Positions 42,656-52,401 of a stretch of 64,000 nt of DNA are shown one piece after another. Position 1 is the stretch's first letter, and each line of letters begins with the position of its first letter. The stretch spans positions 558,001-622,000 of the forward strand of contig MTEI01000002.1 of assembly GCA_002083775.1 (NCBI GenBank), written 5' to 3'. Source of the DNA: Rhodoferax ferrireducens (GTDB lineage Bacteria > Pseudomonadota > Gammaproteobacteria > Burkholderiales > Burkholderiaceae_C). The notes under the pieces were generated by a model. The model did no database searches, was not told where the DNA came from, and saw only the letters and a program-made list of their open reading frames with translations. Position numbers and translations under genes: made by a program.

Positions 42656-45600
42656 TCAGCCAACGCTTGGTACCGTATCGTCAAGAGAATTGAACTCAGA
42701 CCAGGCACCATCGGGCCGCCAGGCGGCAACCCACGCGGGGATGTCCGCACCCGGCATCGGTCGGGCAATGCCGTAACCCTGGGCCAATTCGCAGCCCAGG
42801 TGCAGCAGGGCGGTACCGTGTTCGATGGTTTCCACACCTTCGGCAATCACCTGCCGCTTGAAAGCTGCGGCCAAGCCGATCACGCCTTGCAAAATGGCCA
42901 GGTCATCCGGGTCTTCCAGCATGTCGCGCACAAAGCTCTGGTCGATCTTCAGCAGGGCCACACGCAAGCGTTTCAGGTAGGTCAGGGAGGAGTAGCCGGT
43001 GCCAAAGTCGTCCAGCGCAAACATCACCCCCATCTGGGCACATTCCTCAATGACCTGGGATACCTGCGCCATGTCAGACAACGCGCTGGTTTCCAGCACC
43101 TCCATTTGCAGATGGACCGGGTTGATTTGCGGGTGCCTGGCCAGAATGCGTTTCAGACGATCCACAAAATCGCCCTGCTGCAACTGGCGCGCACCCACAT
43201 TGACACTCACTTGCGCCAGATTCAGCCCGTTTGCCTGCCACTGCGCCATCTGCGTCAGGGTCTGGTCTATCACCCACTCACCCACGTCCACTGCCAGTGC
43301 GTGGTCTTCAATCACCGGCAGAAATTCTGCCGGGGCCAGAAGCCCCTTCTCGGGGTGCTGCCAGCGGATCAGGGCCTCTGCCCCAATCACCTGGCCGCTG
43401 CGCATGTTGACCTTGGGCTGAAAGTACAGCACAAACTCCCGGTTTTCCAGCGCCAGACGAACGCGCTCCAGGCTTTCGTGGTGCCCGCGCAAGTCACGGT
43501 CTTGCACGGCATTGAAAATTTGGTAGCGGTTTTTTCCGGCCACTTTGGCCTGGTACATGGCCTGGTCAGCCTGCCGCAGCAATTGATCCGCGTCGATGTC
43601 TTGCGATTGCGGGTAAAAAGTGACCCCCAGGCTGGCAGAAACTTGCAGGGTCAGGTCGTCCCACTGCACCGGCTGCGCCGCAGCTTCCAGCAAACGGTTG
43701 AGCATGGGCCAACTGGCCGCCATGTCCTCCATGTCGATCAGCACCGCCACAAACTCATCACCGCCGAGCCGGGCCAACGTGTCGCCCTCGCGCAAGGCTT
43801 GTTTCATGCGATGCGCCAGGGTCACCAGCACATGGTCACCCGCCTCATGGCCATGGTGGTCGTTGATGGCCTTGAAACCGTCCAGGTCCAGGTAAGTGAC
43901 AGCCAGCTGCTTTTGCCGACGCTGCGCGTGTGCCATGGCCTGTTGCAGACGGTCGGCCAGCAGCACGCGGTTGGGCAAGTCGGTCAGGGCATCAAAGTGG
44001 GCGATGTGTTCGAGCTGGTTTTGCTGTTCCTTGATGGTCGTGATGTCGGAGAAAAGCGCCACATACTGCTGCGTGATGCCCTGGGCATCGCGAACCGCGC
44101 TGATGGTCAGCAGTTCGGCATACACCTCGCCGTTTTTGCGCCGGTTCCAGACTTCGCCGCTCCAGTGGCCCAGCCCGGTCAAATCACCCCACATCGCGGC
44201 ATAAAAGGCCGCGTCCTGGCGACCGGACTTGAGGACGCGCGGGTTCTGGCCGATGACCTCTTCACGGCTGTAGCCGGTGATGCGGGTAAAGGCGTCGTTG
44301 ATGTCGACAATGGTGCCAGACGCGGTGGTGATGGTGATGCCTTCGCGGGCATGGCTGAAAACGCTGGCGGCAAGGCGGATTTTTTCTTCCTCGCGCATGC
44401 GCTGGGTGATGTCCTGCACCAGACCAGCCAGCCGGACCACGCGTCCTCTCTCGTCACGCTCCGGAAAGCCCATCACGAAACAGGGGCGCAACTCGCCGTC
44501 CGGCTGCACCGTCATCAGCTCCAATTCATACGGTGTGCCTTCTGACACTGCCAGGTTGACCGCGGCATACAACTGTTGCGTGGATTGCGGTGTGTACAAC
44601 GCAGCCTGCCCCTGCAGGTTCGGTGTGCCCAGGGCCGGGTCACGGCCAAAAATGCGGAACATCTCGGGCGACCAGGTCACGGTATTGGTCGCCACATCCC
44701 ACTCAAAGCTGGCTAAACGCACTGCTTTCTCTGTGCGCTCCATCATGATCTGGCTGCGCTGCAAGGCTCTCTGAGCTTGTTTGAGCTGGGTAATGTCGGT
44801 GAATGTCACCACCACTTGCAGCATCTTGCCATCGTTGTCGCGCACCGGGAAGGCATTGCAAAGCACCCAGGTTGAATCGGTGCGATCAGCATGGTGCGCA
44901 CCAATCACATAATTTTGCAGAGGCACGCCGGACACCAGCACACGGTTCACCGGGTAGTCGTCCACGGACATGGGGGTTTCATCCTCATGCAAAAATTGCC
45001 AGCCCGGGTCAGTGGCCACCTTGCCCAGCATCTGGTCTTCGGTCAATCCCAGCATGGAAGCGGCCATCGCGTTGGACAGCATGATCGAGGTGTCCGGCCG
45101 GTGCACGACCACGCCCGACGACAGGTTCTCAAGCAGTGCGCGGTATTGCTTCTCGCTGTTTTGCAGCGCGTTTTCACGCTGCAACAACGTGTCCAGCAAT
45201 CGGTTGAAGCCGCCAATCAACTCGCCAATCTCGTCCTGGCGCTCAATCGGCAGCGCCTGAACAGGCTGGCCACTGTTAACCAGTTTGCTCAACGCTCGGC
45301 TGGCGGAGAGCATCGGGGCGAGTTGGCGATGCAACAAACGGTTCATCAGCCACCAGATCAGTGCCCCGGCCAGCAGGGTCAGGGCAAGCGCTCCGAACAT
45401 CAGGCGCCGCAGCATGGCATCGACCGGTGCAAACGCTTCCCCAGTGGGCAAGGTGGCCACAATAAACCAGTCCGCCACCGGGATGGTCTTGGCAGCCGAC
45501 AACTGCTGTACGCCGCGGGAGTTGACGGCCACGCCATACCCCTCGTAGCCCTGCCGGTAGCGGTCGTGCATGGCATTGATACCTGGTGCCGGCGCTGGCT

Positions 45601-46279
45601 GCATGATGCGGCTTTTGTCGGAGGACGTGACGATCAGGTTGTGCTGTCGGGAGATCAGCAAATAGCCACCAGTTTGCCCATAGTGAGTTAGCGCAATTTG
45701 GTCCAGGAAGCTGGATTTACCCAGATTGATCGCACCTACCATCGCGCCAAGCACCTTGCCCCGTTTGTCAAGAATGGGCACGGTGATACTGAAGATGGGC
45801 GCCCCCAACTTCTTTCCCATGACGGGGCGCCCAATCACTGTTTTGCCCTCTTTCAGCGGAATCGACACCGATTCCCGGTCAATGTAATTGGTGCCCGTAC
45901 GCCCCGCTGACAACGGCACATCGGCAATTGCCGTGCCATCCACGTCAGTGATGAAAACACCACCGTTGAACAGGATCTGTAGCAAAGGGCGCTGTTCGAG
46001 CAAGGTTTGCAATGCCGTCGCATCGGCCAGAAGAGCGGGCGTAATCTGCTTGGCAATGGATTCCAGCGACTGGAGACGCTCACTGAGGCGGTCATTGATC
46101 TCAAGAGCCATTCCGGACACTTTAGAGAGCTGTTGTTCACCCAACATCCGCTGCAGGTCTTCACGCAATATGCGACTGGCTAAAAAAGCCAGCAAGGAGA
46201 TACTGATGACAAACAGGACCACACTGAGCAAGGTCACCCTGGATTTGAGCGAGCGCCATGGAAAGTGATTCAGTGCCAT
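42656..46279 (-). CDS. Cache-HAMP-PAS3-GGDEF-EAL cyclic-di-GMP sensor
   Basis: The 1207-residue protein has TM1 near 15-36, a large periplasmic dCache-type domain (about 38-285, with VFITDVDGTAIADVPLSAGR) and TM2 near 294-313. HAMP (about 314-370) and three PAS regions (about 378-500, 508-632, 640-752) follow. The diguanylate cyclase domain has an intact RLGGDEF (839-843), and the phosphodiesterase domain has GAEALIRW (EAL 968-970) and LDDFGTGYSSLTYLKRL. Both catalytic sites look complete, so it may be bifunctional. It probably adjusts motility or biofilm in response to a periplasmic small molecule. It is downstream of dnaQ by 407 bases. Confidence 0.93.
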   Translation of the reverse strand: MALNHFPWRSLKSRVTLLSVVLFVISISLLAFLASRILREDLQRMLGEQQLSKVSGMALEINDRLSERLQSLESIAKQITPALLADATALQTLLEQRPLLQILFNGGVFITDVDGTAIADVPLSAGRTGTNYIDRESVSIPLKEGKTVIGRPVMGKKLGAPIFSITVPILDKRGKVLGAMVGAINLGKSSFLDQIALTHYGQTGGYLLISRQHNLIVTSSDKSRIMQPAPAPGINAMHDRYRQGYEGYGVAVNSRGVQQLSAAKTIPVADWFIVATLPTGEAFAPVDAMLRRLMFGALALTLLAGALIWWLMNRLLHRQLAPMLSASRALSKLVNSGQPVQALPIERQDEIGELIGGFNRLLDTLLQRENALQNSEKQYRALLENLSSGVVVHRPDTSIMLSNAMAASMLGLTEDQMLGKVATDPGWQFLHEDETPMSVDDYPVNRVLVSGVPLQNYVIGAHHADRTDSTWVLCNAFPVRDNDGKMLQVVVTFTDITQLKQAQRALQRSQIMMERTEKAVRLASFEWDVATNTVTWSPEMFRIFGRDPALGTPNLQGQAALYTPQSTQQLYAAVNLAVSEGTPYELELMTVQPDGELRPCFVMGFPERDERGRVVRLAGLVQDITQRMREEEKIRLAASVFSHAREGITITTASGTIVDINDAFTRITGYSREEVIGQNPRVLKSGRQDAAFYAAMWGDLTGLGHWSGEVWNRRKNGEVYAELLTISAVRDAQGITQQYVALFSDITTIKEQQNQLEHIAHFDALTDLPNRVLLADRLQQAMAHAQRRQKQLAVTYLDLDGFKAINDHHGHEAGDHVLVTLAHRMKQALREGDTLARLGGDEFVAVLIDMEDMAASWPMLNRLLEAAAQPVQWDDLTLQVSASLGVTFYPQSQDIDADQLLRQADQAMYQAKVAGKNRYQIFNAVQDRDLRGHHESLERVRLALENREFVLYFQPKVNMRSGQVIGAEALIRWQHPEKGLLAPAEFLPVIEDHALAVDVGEWVIDQTLTQMAQWQANGLNLAQVSVNVGARQLQQGDFVDRLKRILARHPQINPVHLQMEVLETSALSDMAQVSQVIEECAQMGVMFALDDFGTGYSSLTYLKRLRVALLKIDQSFVRDMLEDPDDLAILQGVIGLAAAFKRQVIAEGVETIEHGTALLHLGCELAQGYGIARPMPGADIPAWVAAWRPDGAWSEFNSLDDTVPSVG

Positions 46280-46448
46280 TTGGAAACTTCACGCAATGGT
46301 TTAGCGGCTGGCGATACACCGGAAAGATGGCTCAGGGCACCAACTTGTGCGTGGCGCTGGTCACCATCAGGTGGTCTGGTGCCGGCAAAACTGACGACAA
46401 CATCAGAGTGACCAGACTCAGTTGACTTTTTGTTGAGAGCTTCATCAT
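46270..46448 (-). pseudogene. Possible frameshifted small exported protein upstream of the c-di-GMP sensor
   Basis: With GGAG ten bases upstream, ATG at 46446-46448 opens MMKLSTKSQLSLVTLMLSSV, a signal-peptide-like start, but the frame stops at 46332-46334 after 38 residues. The neighbouring frame continues as ALSHLSGVSPAAKPLREVSK and ends at a TGA overlapping the sensor start codon region (46270-46272). A one-base shift would restore a 59-residue secreted protein coupled to the sensor. It could be decay, a sequencing error or chance. Confidence 0.3.
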
Positions 46449-46686
46449 GTTTGCCAATCTCCAACGACGGTCGATCCGCTGACGGCTGCTTCTGCTGGTG
46501 CCTATGCCGCAGCCGCACTTTCCCTGTTCAACAAATCGTAGTGATGTGATGGCACTTTGAACATGAGGTAATCACCTGAAAATTCTCATGAAAACACCTG
46601 AGCCCGGCTTGGTGGCGCTTGGCTCTTTGCCCCTGGGGCACTTGAGTCAGCCCCCGGCAATCCGATTCAAACAGTCGGCAGCCGGA
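46449..46686. other. Intergenic region between dnaQ and the c-di-GMP sensor operon
   Basis: Together with the possible small ORF this makes a 407-base interval downstream of dnaQ. The AT-richer part (46540-46590) could carry the sensor promoter. No repeat copy, RNA or further ORF with start signals was recognised. Confidence 0.4.
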
Positions 46687-47406
46687 TCACTGCGCTGCAA
46701 CCGGCTCCAGCACCCGCCAAACCGTTTTGCCCTTGCTGTCCTTGTCGATCTGTTTCAACACGACTTCATGGGCAGCCAGTTCCTGATCGTTGGCAACAAG
46801 TACCTGCAGGTTGAAAGCCCGCAAGTCCATCATTGGCGCACTGTTGCCTGCCGCATCAACGGCCGAGCTGTCGTCCATCACCAGCACGTTTTGCCCGCGC
46901 GTGAGGTTGATGAAGACGTCGGCCAGCAGTTCGGCGTCCAACAGCGCGCCGTGCAGGGTGCGGCCGGAGTTGTCCACTTCGAGGCGGTCACACAGGGCGT
47001 CGAGTGAATTGCGCTTGCCCGGGTACAACTCCTTGGCCATGACCAGGGTGTCGGTCACGCTGGCAACAACGCTGCGCACCTTCGGGTGGCCGACCTTGCC
47101 AAACTCCATGTCCAGAAAACCCAAATCGAACGGTGCGTTGTGGATAACCACGTCAGCACCGGTCAGGTAGGCCAGCAGGTCGTCGGCAACTTCCTCAAAC
47201 TTGGGTTTGTCACGCAGGAATTCGCTGGTGATGCCGTGCACCTTGAGCGCTTCCTCATGGCTGTCACGCCCCGGATTTACGTAGATGTGGCGGTTGTTGC
47301 CGGTGAGCTTGCGGTTGACCATCTCCACGCAACCGATCTCGATGATGCGGTCGCCGTTGTCGGCAGACAGGCCGGTGGTTTCGGTATCGAGGAAGATTTG
47401 GCGCAT
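46687..47406 (-). CDS. dnaQ: DNA polymerase III subunit epsilon (proofreading exonuclease)
   Basis: The 239-residue DEDDh exonuclease has ExoI IFLDTETTGLSADNGDRIIE, ExoII VIHNAPFDLGFLDMEF and ExoIII with HGALLDAELLADVF. Its C-terminus would bind the polymerase alpha subunit. It begins 16 bases after the fdx stop, so it sits at the end of the isc operon rather than beside rnhA as in enterics. The in-frame upstream extension was rejected because MRQIFLDTETTG is the universal start. Confidence 0.94.
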   Translation of the reverse strand: MRQIFLDTETTGLSADNGDRIIEIGCVEMVNRKLTGNNRHIYVNPGRDSHEEALKVHGITSEFLRDKPKFEEVADDLLAYLTGADVVIHNAPFDLGFLDMEFGKVGHPKVRSVVASVTDTLVMAKELYPGKRNSLDALCDRLEVDNSGRTLHGALLDAELLADVFINLTRGQNVLVMDDSSAVDAAGNSAPMMDLRAFNLQVLVANDQELAAHEVVLKQIDKDSKGKTVWRVLEPVAAQ

Positions 47407-47422
47407 GGTCAGCCCGCTGAAT

Positions 47423-47761
47423 TCAGTGGTTTTCTTTGGCGTGGTTGATGGAGTATTTGGGAATCTCAATCACCAGATCCTTTTGCGCCAGGATCGCCTG
47501 GCAGCTCAGGCGAGACTGGGGTTGCAGGCCCCAGGCGCGGTCCAACAGGTCGTCTTCTTCTTCCTCAGACGGTGCCAAAGACTCAAACCCTTGCTTCACG
47601 ATCACGTGGCAAGTGGTGCAGGCGCAGCTCATCTCGCAGGCGTGCTCGATGTTGATGTGGTGCTCCAGCAGCGCCTCGCAGATGGAGGTGCCTGCAGGTG
47701 CAGTCACTTCAGCGCCCTGGGGGCAATATTCAGCGTGGGGAAGGATTTTGATGGTGGGCAT
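47423..47761 (-). CDS. fdx: ISC-type [2Fe-2S] ferredoxin
   Basis: The 112-residue ferredoxin has the cluster-binding cysteines in HACEMSCACTTCHV and a fourth in RLSCQAIL. EEEEDDLLDRAWGLQPQSRL is typical of the adrenodoxin-like Fdx that supplies electrons for IscU cluster assembly. It lies one base after the hscA stop and heads into dnaQ, within the isc operon. Confidence 0.96.
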   Translation of the reverse strand: MPTIKILPHAEYCPQGAEVTAPAGTSICEALLEHHINIEHACEMSCACTTCHVIVKQGFESLAPSEEEEDDLLDRAWGLQPQSRLSCQAILAQKDLVIEIPKYSINHAKENH

Positions 47762-47762
47762 G

Positions 47763-49703
47763 TTAGACGGTTTCTATATTTTTACCGGACAACGCACGCT
47801 GTATGCCGCGGTTCATGCGCAGGGCCGCAAAAGCTTCGGTGCCCTTGGCCAGCATGGCGGTGATGGCTTCGATGGCGGCCGGGTCTTCCAGATCGCAGGC
47901 GGCGCGCACTTGGCGAATCAGTTGCTCAATCTCGCTGCGTTGGGTTGCGTCAAGCAGGTCACCATCGGCGTCCAGCGCACTTTGGGTAGCCAGCATCATG
48001 CGGTCGGCATCGACGCGGGCTTCCACCACAGCGCGTACAAACATGTCTCTCTCGGCCGAGATAAAGCTGTCTTGCAGCATGCGGGTGATGAGCTCATCAC
48101 CCAGCCCGTAAGACGGCTTGACAGTGATGTGCGCCTCAACCCCGCTGAGCTGCTCCAGCGCTGACACGCTCAGCAAACCATCGGCATCAACGGTGAAGGT
48201 AACGCGGATGCGCGCCGCACCAGCGGCCATGGGCGGGATACCGCGCAGGGTAAAACGCGCCAGGCTGCGGCAGTCAGACACCAGATCACGCTCGCCCTGC
48301 ACCACATGCAGCGCCAAAGCGGTCTGGCCGTCCACATAGGTGGTGAAGTCTTGCGCCTTGGCGGTGGGGATGGTTTCGTTGCGCAGCACGATGCGCTCGA
48401 CCAGGCCGCCCATGGTTTCCACGCCCAGACTCAAGGGAATCACATCCAGCAGCAGCAAGTCACCGCCTGGGTTGTTGCCCGCCAGCTGATTGGCCTGGAT
48501 GGCAGCGCCCAGCGCCACCACTTCGTCCGGGTTCAGGTTGTTGAGCGGCGGCTGGCCAAAGAACGCACCCACGGCTTTTTGAATTTGCGGCATGCGGGTG
48601 GAGCCGCCAACCATCACCACGCCTTTGACCTCGTCCACGGTGAGCTTGGCGTCACGCAGCGCCTTGCGCACTGCACTCAGGGTGCGGGCGGTCAGCGCCT
48701 GTGTGGCAGCGTCAAAGTCGGCACGTTTCACGTCAAAAGTGACTGTAGCCCCCGTCAAAACTGCATGGAATGTGACGGTTTCTGTAGCAGTCAGCGCTTC
48801 TTTGCAAGCCCTTGCGGCGGCTTTCAGGGCGGCTTTGTCGGCCGGACTGCGGGTGTTGGCGGTGCCGTAGTTGGCGCAGCTGGCGGCGCACTGGGGCTCT
48901 GCGCCCAGATTGCTGCACACGTTGGCAGCGCTTGCCGATGGCTCGGCCACCTGTGCCAGCACCCAGTCAGCCAGCGCGTGGTCGTAATCGTCGCCACCCA
49001 GCGCCGAGTCGCCACCGGTGGCCACCACCTCAAACACGCCTTGGGTCAGCCGCAGGATGGAGATGTCAAACGTGCCGCCACCCAAGTCGTAAATCGCATA
49101 GACGCCTTCAGCGGCGTTGTCCAGCCCATAGGCGATGGCCGCTGCTGTGGGCTCGTTGATCAGGCGCAGCACATTCAGGCCAGCCAATTGCGCGGCGTCT
49201 TTGGTGGCCTGGCGCTGCGCGTCGTCAAAATAGGCCGGCACGGTGATCACCGCACCGTACAGGTCGTCATTGAAGGTGTCTTCGGCGCGGTAACGCAGCG
49301 TGGCCAGAATGTCGCCACTCACTTCGACTGGCGATTTTTCACCCTGCACAGTTTGCAGGCCCAGCATGCCGGGGTGGTTCACAAACTGGTAGGGCAACTT
49401 GCCAGCCAGCGCCACATCTTTCAGGCCACGGCCCATGAACCGCTTGACCGAGGCGATGGTGTTGACCGGGTCGTCTGCCTCAGCTGCCACCGCGTCCCAG
49501 CCAATTTGCCGCCCGCCACCGGGCAGGTAACGCACCACCGAGGGCAAGATCACCCGGCCCTCGCCGTCCGGCAGGCATTCGGCCACGCCGTGGCGCACCG
49601 AGGCCACCAGCGAATGGGTGGTGCCCAGGTCAATGCCCACGGCAATGCGCCGCTGATGCGGGTTCGGCGTCTGGCCGGGTTCAGAAATTTGTAATAGCGC
49701 CAT
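47763..49703 (-). CDS. hscA: Fe-S protein assembly chaperone HscA
   Basis: The 646-residue Hsp70 family protein has an N-terminal ATPase with [39 protein letters not shown] and [15 protein letters not shown], and a substrate-binding domain beginning near residue 400. HscA releases the cluster from IscU onto acceptors. It is about 30 residues longer than E. coli HscA. The extra part (about residues 255-290) is Cys-rich, with [15 protein letters not shown], which is unusual for this chaperone. It lies between hscB and fdx. Confidence 0.95.
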   Translation of the reverse strand: MALLQISEPGQTPNPHQRRIAVGIDLGTTHSLVASVRHGVAECLPDGEGRVILPSVVRYLPGGGRQIGWDAVAAEADDPVNTIASVKRFMGRGLKDVALAGKLPYQFVNHPGMLGLQTVQGEKSPVEVSGDILATLRYRAEDTFNDDLYGAVITVPAYFDDAQRQATKDAAQLAGLNVLRLINEPTAAAIAYGLDNAAEGVYAIYDLGGGTFDISILRLTQGVFEVVATGGDSALGGDDYDHALADWVLAQVAEPSASAANVCSNLGAEPQCAASCANYGTANTRSPADKAALKAAARACKEALTATETVTFHAVLTGATVTFDVKRADFDAATQALTARTLSAVRKALRDAKLTVDEVKGVVMVGGSTRMPQIQKAVGAFFGQPPLNNLNPDEVVALGAAIQANQLAGNNPGGDLLLLDVIPLSLGVETMGGLVERIVLRNETIPTAKAQDFTTYVDGQTALALHVVQGERDLVSDCRSLARFTLRGIPPMAAGAARIRVTFTVDADGLLSVSALEQLSGVEAHITVKPSYGLGDELITRMLQDSFISAERDMFVRAVVEARVDADRMMLATQSALDADGDLLDATQRSEIEQLIRQVRAACDLEDPAAIEAITAMLAKGTEAFAALRMNRGIQRALSGKNIETV

Positions 49704-49741
49704 GGTATGTAAAAGGGTGCAAGGCCCGTTGGGCCGGTGGC

Positions 49742-50260
49742 TCAGGTTTCGATCTGGTCAAGCCGCTTGTTCACGTCGTCTTCAAAGCGTTCAACAAACA
49801 TCAGCGCCCGAACTTGGCCAACAGCCTCGGCAAACGCCTGACTGTCGTCCATCAAACGCTCTATTTTTTGAAGCATCTCACGCTTGGCCTGCTGGACCTG
49901 CAGGCTGATTTGCTCCAGAGCCTGGGTGCTGGTGGCATCGTCGAGCTCTTCGCGCCACTGCATTTGCTGCATGAGGAACGTGGCGGGCATGGCGGTGTTG
50001 TTTTCAGCGTTGACCGGCGCGCCGTGCAGTTCACACAGGTAGGCGGCACGCTTGAGCGGGTCTTTCAGGCGCTGGTAGGCCTCGTTGATGCGCACCGACC
50101 ATTGCATGGCCACACGCTGGGCAGCAGCACCCTGGTCGGCAAACTTGTCAGGGTGCGCCTGGCGCTGCAGGTCTTTCCAGCGCGCATCAATTGCCGCGCG
50201 ATCCTGACCAAAGCGCTGTTCAAGCCCGAACAGCGTGAAGTCGTCAGATTGGAGATTCAC
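49742..50260 (-). CDS. hscB: Fe-S protein assembly co-chaperone HscB
   Basis: The 172-residue protein has a J-domain (residues about 5-75) with the HPD motif in [20 protein letters not shown] and a C-terminal helical domain ([20 protein letters not shown]) that binds IscU. It stimulates HscA ATPase during cluster transfer. It overlaps the iscA stop by four bases (50257-50260), giving coupled translation. Confidence 0.95.
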   Translation of the reverse strand: MNLQSDDFTLFGLEQRFGQDRAAIDARWKDLQRQAHPDKFADQGAAAQRVAMQWSVRINEAYQRLKDPLKRAAYLCELHGAPVNAENNTAMPATFLMQQMQWREELDDATSTQALEQISLQVQQAKREMLQKIERLMDDSQAFAEAVGQVRALMFVERFEDDVNKRLDQIET

Positions 50261-50580
50261 ACCCGAAAAGACTCGCCACAGCCGCAGCGGTCTCGTTCCT
50301 TGGGGTTGTTGAACTTGAACCCTTCATTGAGCCCTTCGCGCGCAAAGTCCAGCTCGGTACCGTCCAGGTAAACAAAGCTTTTGGGGTCCACAATGATCTT
50401 GACGCCCGGGGCTTCGAGCACCATGTCATCTTCGCCAACGCTGTCCACGTATTCAAGCGTGTAAGCCATGCCGGAGCAGCCCGTGGTCTTGACGCCCAGG
50501 CGCACACCCACGCCCTGCCCACGTTTGGTCAGGTAGCGGGCAAGCTGCGAAATGGCCTTGTCTGTCAGCGTAATAGCCAT
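50257..50580 (-). CDS. iscA: Iron-sulfur cluster assembly protein IscA
   Basis: The 107-residue A-type carrier has three conserved cysteines, in [10 protein letters not shown] and the C-terminal DRCGCGESF. It receives iron or clusters and passes them to apoproteins such as aconitase. It follows iscU after 72 bases and overlaps hscB. Confidence 0.96.
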   Translation of the reverse strand: MAITLTDKAISQLARYLTKRGQGVGVRLGVKTTGCSGMAYTLEYVDSVGEDDMVLEAPGVKIIVDPKSFVYLDGTELDFAREGLNEGFKFNNPKERDRCGCGESFRV

Positions 50581-50652
50581 GATGTCTTGAGGTTTCTGAT
50601 TCAGTGCCTCGCCGCCACCAGGTCGGGCCCGGCGCGGCGATGAAGAGGGGGG

Positions 50653-51051
50653 TTAAGCCGTTTGTGCGTCAGTGTGTTTTTGGCGGTAGTCGCTGACTGC
50701 TGCCTTGATGGCGTCTTCCGCCAAAATCGAACAGTGGATTTTGACAGGTGGCAAGGCCAATTCTTCGGCAATCTCGCTATTTTTCAGCGCAGCGGCCTGG
50801 TCCAGCGTCTTGCCCTTGACCCATTCGGTCACCAAGGAGCTGGACGCAATCGCCGAGCCACAGCCGTAGGTCTTGAAGCGTGCGTCTTCAATCACGCCAG
50901 TCTCGGCGTTGACCTTGATCTGCAACTTCATCACGTCACCGCAAGCGGGCGCGCCCACCATGCCGGTGCCAACCGAGTCGTCGCCCTTGTCAAACGAGCC
51001 AACGTTGCGGGGGTTTTCGTAGTGGTCCACCACTTTTTCAGAATATGCCAT
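50653..51051 (-). CDS. iscU: Iron-sulfur cluster scaffold IscU
   Basis: The 132-residue scaffold has the three cluster cysteines in VGAPACGDVMKLQ, FKTYGCGSAIASSS and PPVKIHCSILAEDA, and the LPPVK motif recognised by HscA. It assembles [2Fe-2S] on cysteine-derived sulfur from IscS. A 100-base gap holding a double hairpin separates it from iscS. Confidence 0.97.
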   Translation of the reverse strand: MAYSEKVVDHYENPRNVGSFDKGDDSVGTGMVGAPACGDVMKLQIKVNAETGVIEDARFKTYGCGSAIASSSLVTEWVKGKTLDQAAALKNSEIAEELALPPVKIHCSILAEDAIKAAVSDYRQKHTDAQTA

Positions 51052-51090
51052 TTTGATTCTCCTGTTAGGTCAATGTTTCCAACTCTGGAT

Positions 51091-51144
51091 GTCATCCCGG
51101 ACTCGATCCGGGATCCATGGATTGCGGGTCAAGCCCGCAATGAC
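51091..51144. repeat. Double REP-like palindrome between iscS and iscU
   Basis: ATCCCGGACTCGATCCGGGAT-type hairpin (51094-51114) and ATTGCGGG/CCCGCAAT (51121-51141) are framed by an inverted GTCAT/ATGAC (51091-51095, 51140-51144). It lies within the isc transcript and could stabilise or attenuate the distal part. Confidence 0.75.
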
Positions 51145-51151
51145 ATCACCT

Positions 51152-52372
51152 CTAATGCGCTGCCCACTGGATGGTGGATATATCAATGCCTTCTTTGTAC
51201 ATGTCCCACAGCGGGCTGAGTTCTCGCAGTTTGGCCACGTTGAGCTTGATGGTGTCCACCGCGTAGTCAATCTCGGCCTCGGTGGTCCAGCGGCCAATGG
51301 TCATGCGCAGGCTGCTGTGGGCCAATTCGTCACTGCGGCCCAGGGCGCGCAGCACGTAACTGGGCTCCAGGCTGGCCGAGGTACAGGCCGAGCCACTGGA
51401 AACCGCCAGGCCCTTGATGCCCATGATCAGCGATTCGCCTTCCACATAATTGAAGCTCATGTTCAGGTTATGCGGCACGCGTTGCGTCAGGTGGCCGTTG
51501 ATGAACACTTGCTCCACATCTTTCAAGCCAGCCAGCATGCGATCATGCAGCGCCTGGATGCGCACGTTTTCTGCTCCCATCTCTTCTTTGGCAATGCGGT
51601 AAGCCTCACCCATGCCGACACACTGGTGCGTGGGCAGGGTACCGCTGCGCATGCCGCGCTCATGACCGCCACCGTGCATTTGCGCCTCGATGCGGATGCG
51701 TGGTTTGCGGCGCACAAACAGCGCGCCAATGCCTTTGGGGCCGTAGGTCTTGTGCGAGGTCAGGCTCATCAGGTCGATGGGCATCTGGCTGATGTCAAAC
51801 GCCACGCGGCCGGTCGCCTGTGCCGCGTCCACATGAAAAATCACGCCCTGACTGCGACAAATGGCACCGATAGCCGCCACGTCCTGAATCACGCCAATCT
51901 CGTTGTTCACATACATGACGCTGGCCAGGATGGTGTCCGGGCGAATGGCGGCTTTGAACACCTCCAGGTCCAGCAGGCCATCGCTCTGCACATCGAGGTA
52001 GGTCACCTCAAAGCCTTGGCGCTCCAGTTCGCGGCAGGTGTCGAGCACGGCTTTGTGCTCGGTTTTCACCGTGATGATGTGTTTGCCCTTGGATTGGTAA
52101 AAGTACGCTGCGCCTTTGAGCGCCAAGTTGTTGGACTCTGTCGCGCCACTGGTCCAGACAATTTCGCGCGGATCGGCGCCAATCAGCGCGGCCACTTGGC
52201 CACGCGCAGTTTCTACGGCGGCTTCAGCCTCCCAGCCCCAGGCATGACTGCGCGAGGCGGGGTTGCCAAAATGCTCGCGAAGCCAGGGAATCATGGCGTC
52301 CACCACGCGCTGGTCGCACGGGTTGGTGGCGCTGTAGTCCATGTAAATCGGGAAGTGCGGTGTGCTGTCCAT
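51152..52372 (-). CDS. iscS: Cysteine desulfurase IscS
   Basis: The 406-residue PLP enzyme supplies sulfur as persulfide to Isc[21 protein letters not shown], the PLP-binding [16 protein letters not shown] (Lys) and the catalytic-loop Cys in [19 protein letters not shown] identify it. The C-terminus ends [11 protein letters not shown], the IscU/tRNA-contact tail. It begins 29 bases after the iscR stop in the isc operon. Confidence 0.97.
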   Translation of the reverse strand: MDSTPHFPIYMDYSATNPCDQRVVDAMIPWLREHFGNPASRSHAWGWEAEAAVETARGQVAALIGADPREIVWTSGATESNNLALKGAAYFYQSKGKHIITVKTEHKAVLDTCRELERQGFEVTYLDVQSDGLLDLEVFKAAIRPDTILASVMYVNNEIGVIQDVAAIGAICRSQGVIFHVDAAQATGRVAFDISQMPIDLMSLTSHKTYGPKGIGALFVRRKPRIRIEAQMHGGGHERGMRSGTLPTHQCVGMGEAYRIAKEEMGAENVRIQALHDRMLAGLKDVEQVFINGHLTQRVPHNLNMSFNYVEGESLIMGIKGLAVSSGSACTSASLEPSYVLRALGRSDELAHSSLRMTIGRWTTEAEIDYAVDTIKLNVAKLRELSPLWDMYKEGIDISTIQWAAH

Positions 52373-52401
52373 GGGTAAATCTCTGGCAGGTTGACGTTAA
52401 C

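Noticed and set aside
42363..42656. A 97-codon reverse ORF across the TPP riboswitch
   Set aside because: Its C-terminal sequence is the riboswitch itself, and no SD or homology supports translation.
42800..44545. A 581-codon forward ORF opposite the GGDEF-EAL gene
   Set aside because: Antisense shadow of a clearly assigned multi-domain protein; composition (His/Gln-rich) is typical of the artefact.
48306..49694. A 462-codon forward ORF opposite hscA
   Set aside because: Shadow of the HscA coding frame; no domain and no start signals.
51053..52378. A 441-codon forward ORF opposite iscS
   Set aside because: It begins in the REP-like palindrome and runs antisense to IscS; low-complexity His-rich product.
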